Source: Planctomycetes bacterium UBA1146 (GTDB lineage: Bacteria > Planctomycetota > UBA8108 > UBA1146). From it: a stretch of DNA of 26,000 bases. The notes below the pieces were generated by a model. The model did no database searches, was not told the DNA's origin, and saw only the letters and a list, made by a program, of their open reading frames with translations. Below, one piece after another: positions 22,955 through 26,000 of the stretch; the stretch's first letter is position 1, and each line of letters opens with the position of its first letter. The translations under genes were made by a program, and so were the position numbers. Where the stretch lies: positions 1 through 26,000 of the forward strand of contig DCAA01000024.1 in NCBI GenBank assembly GCA_002311345.1, in the 5' to 3' direction.

Positions 22955-24541
22955 ATGGCAGCAGTCTACGATCAGGTGATCATCGGTGGTGGCCACAACG
23001 GCCTGACCTGTGCCGCCTACCTCGCTCGTGCCGGACGCAAGGTTCTGGTGCTCGAGGCGCGTCACGTTCTCGGCGGCGCAGCGGTGACCGAGGAGGTGTT
23101 CCCCGGCTTCAAATATTCCGTCTGCTCTTACGTGGTGAGTTTGCTTCGACCGGAGATCATCCGCGAACTGGAACTCACCCGACACGGTCTTGAATTGATT
23201 CCGCTGGAGTGCTCCTTCTCGCCGTTTCCCGATGGCAGCAGCCTGGTCCGCTGGCCCGATCAGGAGCAAACGCGTCGTGAGATCGCCCGTTTCTCGCGCC
23301 GGGATGCCGAGACCTATCCCCTCTTTGGTGATGCGATGATGCGCCTGGCTCGCTTCGTGCGACCGATCCTCGAGATGACTCCTCCGGATGCCATCGATCC
23401 GGGACTCGGCGATCTTCTCGATCTGCTCAAACTGGGGCGCAGATTCCGCCAACTCGATCCGGTCGATCGGTTGCGCAAGATTCAGATGTTCACCATGAGT
23501 GCCGTCGATTTCCTCGATCGCTGGTTCGAATCCGATGCGCTGAAGGCACCGATGGCGGTCAGCGGCATCATCGGCACCTTTCTCGGCGTGCGCTCCCCCG
23601 GAACCGCCTACGTGCTGTTGCACCACTACATGGGTGAGATCGACGGTGCCTCGCGTTCCTGGGGCTTCGCCCGCGGTGGCACCGGTGCGGTCAGTTGCGC
23701 CATCGCCGATGCCGCGCGGAGCTTCGGCGCCGAGATCCGCACCGAAGCTCCCGTCGCCCGTATCGATGTCCGAAACGGCGAGGCCCGCACCGTCGTACTC
23801 GAGGATGGCACCGAGATCTCAGCGAGACAGATCGTCTCTGCGGTCGATCCGCGGCGGACCTTCTTCGGCCTGGTGGGGAGAGAACATCTCGATCCCGATT
23901 TCGCCACGAGCATCGAACGATTCAAGTACCGCGGCTCCTCCGGCAAGGTCAATCTCGCTCTCGACCGACTCCCCAACTTCACTTCGCGCCCCGGCGACGG
24001 GCCCCATCTGCGTGGTGACATCGCCATCGCGCCCTCGATCGATGCTCTCGAACGGGCCTACGATGAGGCGAAGTACGGGCGCTGGTCCTCTCGCCCCTAT
24101 CTCAACATCGTCATCCCATCGGTGGTCGATCCGACCATCGCCCCGCCGGGAAAACACGTCATGTCGATCTTCGTCCAGTACGCTCCCTACCAGCTCGAGG
24201 GCGGCCCGGAGTCATGGCCCCAGCATCGTGAAGCGTTCGGCGATACCGTCATCGAGACCCTCGAGGAATACTGTCCCGGTCTCAGCGACTCGATCCTCCA
24301 CCGCCAGGTGCTCACCCCGTGGGATCTGGAGCAGGAGTTCGGCCTGACCGAGGGCAACATCTTCCATGGCGAACTGTCGCTCGAGCAGCTCTTCTTCCTC
24401 CGTCCGACCGCTGGCTGGGCTCGCTACAAGACGCCGGTAAAAAATCTCTGGATGTGCGCATCGGGGACCCACCCGGGCGGCGGGGTGATGGGCGCGCCAG
24501 GGCGTAATGCTGCTCGCGCTCTGCTGAAAGCGAGGGTCTGA
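22955..24541 (+). CDS. FAD-dependent oxidoreductase, PYROXD2 / phytoene-desaturase-like
   Basis: This 528-residue protein has an N-terminal Rossmann FAD motif, GGGHNGLTCAAYLA (Gly11, Gly13, Gly16), Glu34 ending the second strand, and GGAAVTEE after it. The C-terminal FAD-contact segment is LWMCASGTHPGGGVMGAPGR. The GGGHNGL start and the THPGGGV end are characteristic of PYROXD2-type members of the phytoene desaturase family, rather than of true carotenoid enzymes. The substrate of that family is poorly known. No carotenoid gene is nearby. It follows the GcvT-like gene by 3 nt and precedes a shorter paralogue by 1 nt, so all three are one operon. The ribosome-binding site is weak, suggesting translational coupling. 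Confidence 0.9.
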   Translation: MAAVYDQVIIGGGHNGLTCAAYLARAGRKVLVLEARHVLGGAAVTEEVFPGFKYSVCSYVVSLLRPEIIRELELTRHGLELIPLECSFSPFPDGSSLVRWPDQEQTRREIARFSRRDAETYPLFGDAMMRLARFVRPILEMTPPDAIDPGLGDLLDLLKLGRRFRQLDPVDRLRKIQMFTMSAVDFLDRWFESDALKAPMAVSGIIGTFLGVRSPGTAYVLLHHYMGEIDGASRSWGFARGGTGAVSCAIADAARSFGAEIRTEAPVARIDVRNGEARTVVLEDGTEISARQIVSAVDPRRTFFGLVGREHLDPDFATSIERFKYRGSSGKVNLALDRLPNFTSRPGDGPHLRGDIAIAPSIDALERAYDEAKYGRWSSRPYLNIVIPSVVDPTIAPPGKHVMSIFVQYAPYQLEGGPESWPQHREAFGDTVIETLEEYCPGLSDSILHRQVLTPWDLEQEFGLTEGNIFHGELSLEQLFFLRPTAGWARYKTPVKNLWMCASGTHPGGGVMGAPGRNAARALLKARV

Positions 24542-24542
24542 G

Positions 24543-25985
24543 GTGACGCAGGAGCGAACCGATCTGCTGGTGGTTGGAGGAGGTATCGATGCGCTCGCTG
24601 CGGCGACGATCGTCGCTCGCGCGGGTCGCTCGGTGCGGCTCATCTGCAGTGAAGCCAGCCTCGGTGAGATCGACGCCAGCTGGGAGTTTCATCCTGGCTA
24701 CCGCAGTGCCGGTCTGCGCTGCCTGTCGGCACCGCGGCCCGCGGTCGTCGCCAAACTTCGACTGGAGGATTTCGGCTACCGTTCACGGCTTGCCCCCACA
24801 ACTGAAGAGTCGCGCCCGCTGTCTGAGCCTCTGCTCGACGAGATGGCACCGATCCTCGCCACCATTCAGGAATTCGCCGACGGTGCTCCGCGTGAGTTGA
24901 TCGACCCCTCGTTTCTGGAGATGTTGCGCCTCGGTGGAACGCTTCATAGAACCCGCCGTGCCATGGGAAAATATGCCTTCGCCGATGCCCTGCGTGTTTT
25001 GCCGATGAGCATCGAGGACTGGCTGAGCGAACGTTTCGACGAGCCGCGGCTGCGTGCCCAGCTCGCCGCGCCGGCGCTCTTTGGTGGCTGGGTCGGGCCA
25101 CTGTCACCATCGACGGCATTCCTGTGGCTGCTAGCACATGCTGGCGGTGCCCACGAACCTGTCGGCGGCGGGCCGGCGCTGGTCTCTGCCCTCGAGAAGG
25201 CGGCGCGCGAGGCAGGGGTCACCATCGAAACCTCGACAACGGTCGACGGCTGGACCCTCGAGCAGGGGAGAGTGGTCGGGGCCAGCACCGATGGTGGCGA
25301 ACTGCGAGCGAAGCAACTCCTGTCCACCGCCCATCCGAGCATCACCTTGCTCGAGCGGCTGGGGGCACGGGAGGTACCGGCCGCGCTACGCGAGGATCTC
25401 GGGGCCTACCGCAGTCGCGGTATCGTCGCGGTGATGCATATCGCTCTCGACTGTCCCGTCGAGGGTCCCGAGCAGCGCTGGATCGGTGATTCCCCGCTCG
25501 ACTGGGAGCGTGCCTTCGACGCCGCCAAGCACGGCACCATCCCCGAACGGCCGTGTCTGCGGCTGCGCGTGGCGAGCGCTGACGATCCTTCCATCGCTCC
25601 TGAAGGCTGCAGCGTTCTCAAGTTGCAGGTCTTCGCCGTTTCCGTGGTCGGTCCCGATGAGGCCGATCGCCAGCGCGAGACGCTCGAAGCGCGCGTCCTC
25701 GAGCAGTTGGCGCGGGTCGATGAAAACTGGCCCGGGGCGGTCGTCGCCAGTGAACTGATCACTCCCACCGACCTCGAGCACCACCATCATCTTCCCGGCG
25801 GCCACCTCGAGCACGGCGAACTCGCGCTCGACCAGGTCTTCTCGCTCAGGCCGTGCGTCGGGATCGGCAGTTACCGCACCCCTGTCCCCGGGCTGTGGAT
25901 CGCCGGTGCCGGCACCCACCCTGGGGGGCCCTTCCCCGGAAGTTCCGGAGTCCTCGCCGCCGGTCAGATCCTCGCGGATGGTTGA
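24543..25985 (+). CDS. Degenerate FAD-oxidoreductase paralogue (phytoene-desaturase-like)
   Basis: This 480-residue paralogue of the preceding protein is shorter by about 48 residues. The Rossmann loop reads GGGIDALAAAT, with Ala17 in place of the last Gly of GxGxxG. The position of the ribose-binding acid (Glu34 in the partner) is Cys35 in VRLICSEASLGE, and the following GG is GE. The C-terminal FAD segment LWIAGAGTHPGGPFPGSSG is still recognisable, and so are the mid-domain segments DALRVLPMSIEDWL and VGGGPALVSALEK. It may bind FAD weakly or not at all and serve as a partner of the upstream enzyme. Start: GTG at 24543, one base after the previous stop, with GAGGG about 9 nt upstream. The stop is 15 nt from the window end. 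Confidence 0.85.
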   Translation: MTQERTDLLVVGGGIDALAAATIVARAGRSVRLICSEASLGEIDASWEFHPGYRSAGLRCLSAPRPAVVAKLRLEDFGYRSRLAPTTEESRPLSEPLLDEMAPILATIQEFADGAPRELIDPSFLEMLRLGGTLHRTRRAMGKYAFADALRVLPMSIEDWLSERFDEPRLRAQLAAPALFGGWVGPLSPSTAFLWLLAHAGGAHEPVGGGPALVSALEKAAREAGVTIETSTTVDGWTLEQGRVVGASTDGGELRAKQLLSTAHPSITLLERLGAREVPAALREDLGAYRSRGIVAVMHIALDCPVEGPEQRWIGDSPLDWERAFDAAKHGTIPERPCLRLRVASADDPSIAPEGCSVLKLQVFAVSVVGPDEADRQRETLEARVLEQLARVDENWPGAVVASELITPTDLEHHHHLPGGHLEHGELALDQVFSLRPCVGIGSYRTPVPGLWIAGAGTHPGGPFPGSSGVLAAGQILADG

Positions 25986-26000
25986 GCATCTTCGCAGTCG

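Noticed and set aside
22529..23626. 365-codon minus-strand open frame opposite the GcvT-like and flavoprotein genes
   Set aside because: It spans two real genes on the other strand and shows no motif.
22955..25985. Carotenoid biosynthesis (crtI pair)
   Set aside because: The motifs fit the PYROXD2 branch better, and no phytoene synthase or other carotenoid gene is nearby.
1..26000. CRISPR arrays, insertion sequences, prophage or attachment sites
   Set aside because: No spaced direct repeats, transposase or integrase genes, or tRNA-end duplications are visible.

Overview
This 26 kb window is a gene-dense bacterial chromosome segment of roughly 60-65% GC by eye. It holds 20 protein genes that I can support, one tRNA, short intergenic gaps and many overlapping start/stop codons. 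The envelope equipment (ExbB/ExbD-type proton channel, a lipobox protein, type IV pilin-like proteins) points to a diderm bacterium. A roughly 970-residue PurL carrying a fused PurS domain, separate from PurQ, together with the short tandem pilins, recalls Planctomycetota or other deep-branching diderms. The window contains no marker that settles the phylum. No rRNA, IS element, prophage or CRISPR array is visible.

Layout. At 1-1.85 kb, on the minus strand, a TPR protein gene is followed by rpsT and then tRNA-Phe(GAA). At 1.96-3.63 kb, on the plus strand, lie def (peptide deformylase) and ribF. They run convergently into a minus-strand block of seven genes (9.9 to 3.6 kb): accA, an exbB-like gene, an exbD-like gene, a lipoprotein, gcvT, gcvH and an LplA/LipM-type lipoylation enzyme. 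At 10.06-15.53 kb, on the plus strand, purL (PurS fusion), purQ and recJ form one overlapping operon. At 15.6-16.85 kb are two type IV pilin-like genes separated by a strong terminator. At 16.9-18.5 kb are rpe and accD. At 18.6-20.0 kb are a degenerate receiver-like protein and a GGDEF diguanylate cyclase. At 20.0-21.56 kb, on the minus strand, is a polytopic membrane protein. At 21.77-25.99 kb, on the plus strand, is an operon of a second GcvT-like protein and two tandem PYROXD2/phytoene-desaturase-like flavoproteins.

Functional links. GcvT, GcvH and the lipoylation enzyme form a glycine-cleavage/lipoylation cluster; GcvP is not in the window. AccA and AccD, the two halves of the acetyl-CoA carboxyltransferase, lie in different operons about 8 kb apart. 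ExbB, ExbD and the lipoprotein look like an energised envelope unit without a visible TonB/TolA partner. The most interesting unexplained system is the last operon. It pairs a folate-type aminomethyltransferase fold with two FAD-oxidoreductase paralogues, and the second paralogue appears to have lost key FAD-binding residues.

Expression signals. Four genes (def, ribF, gcvT, recJ) appear to start with TTG. Two convergent gene pairs end on a shared CTAG. Several operons are preceded by TAnnAT-type -10 boxes, some with an extended TG motif.
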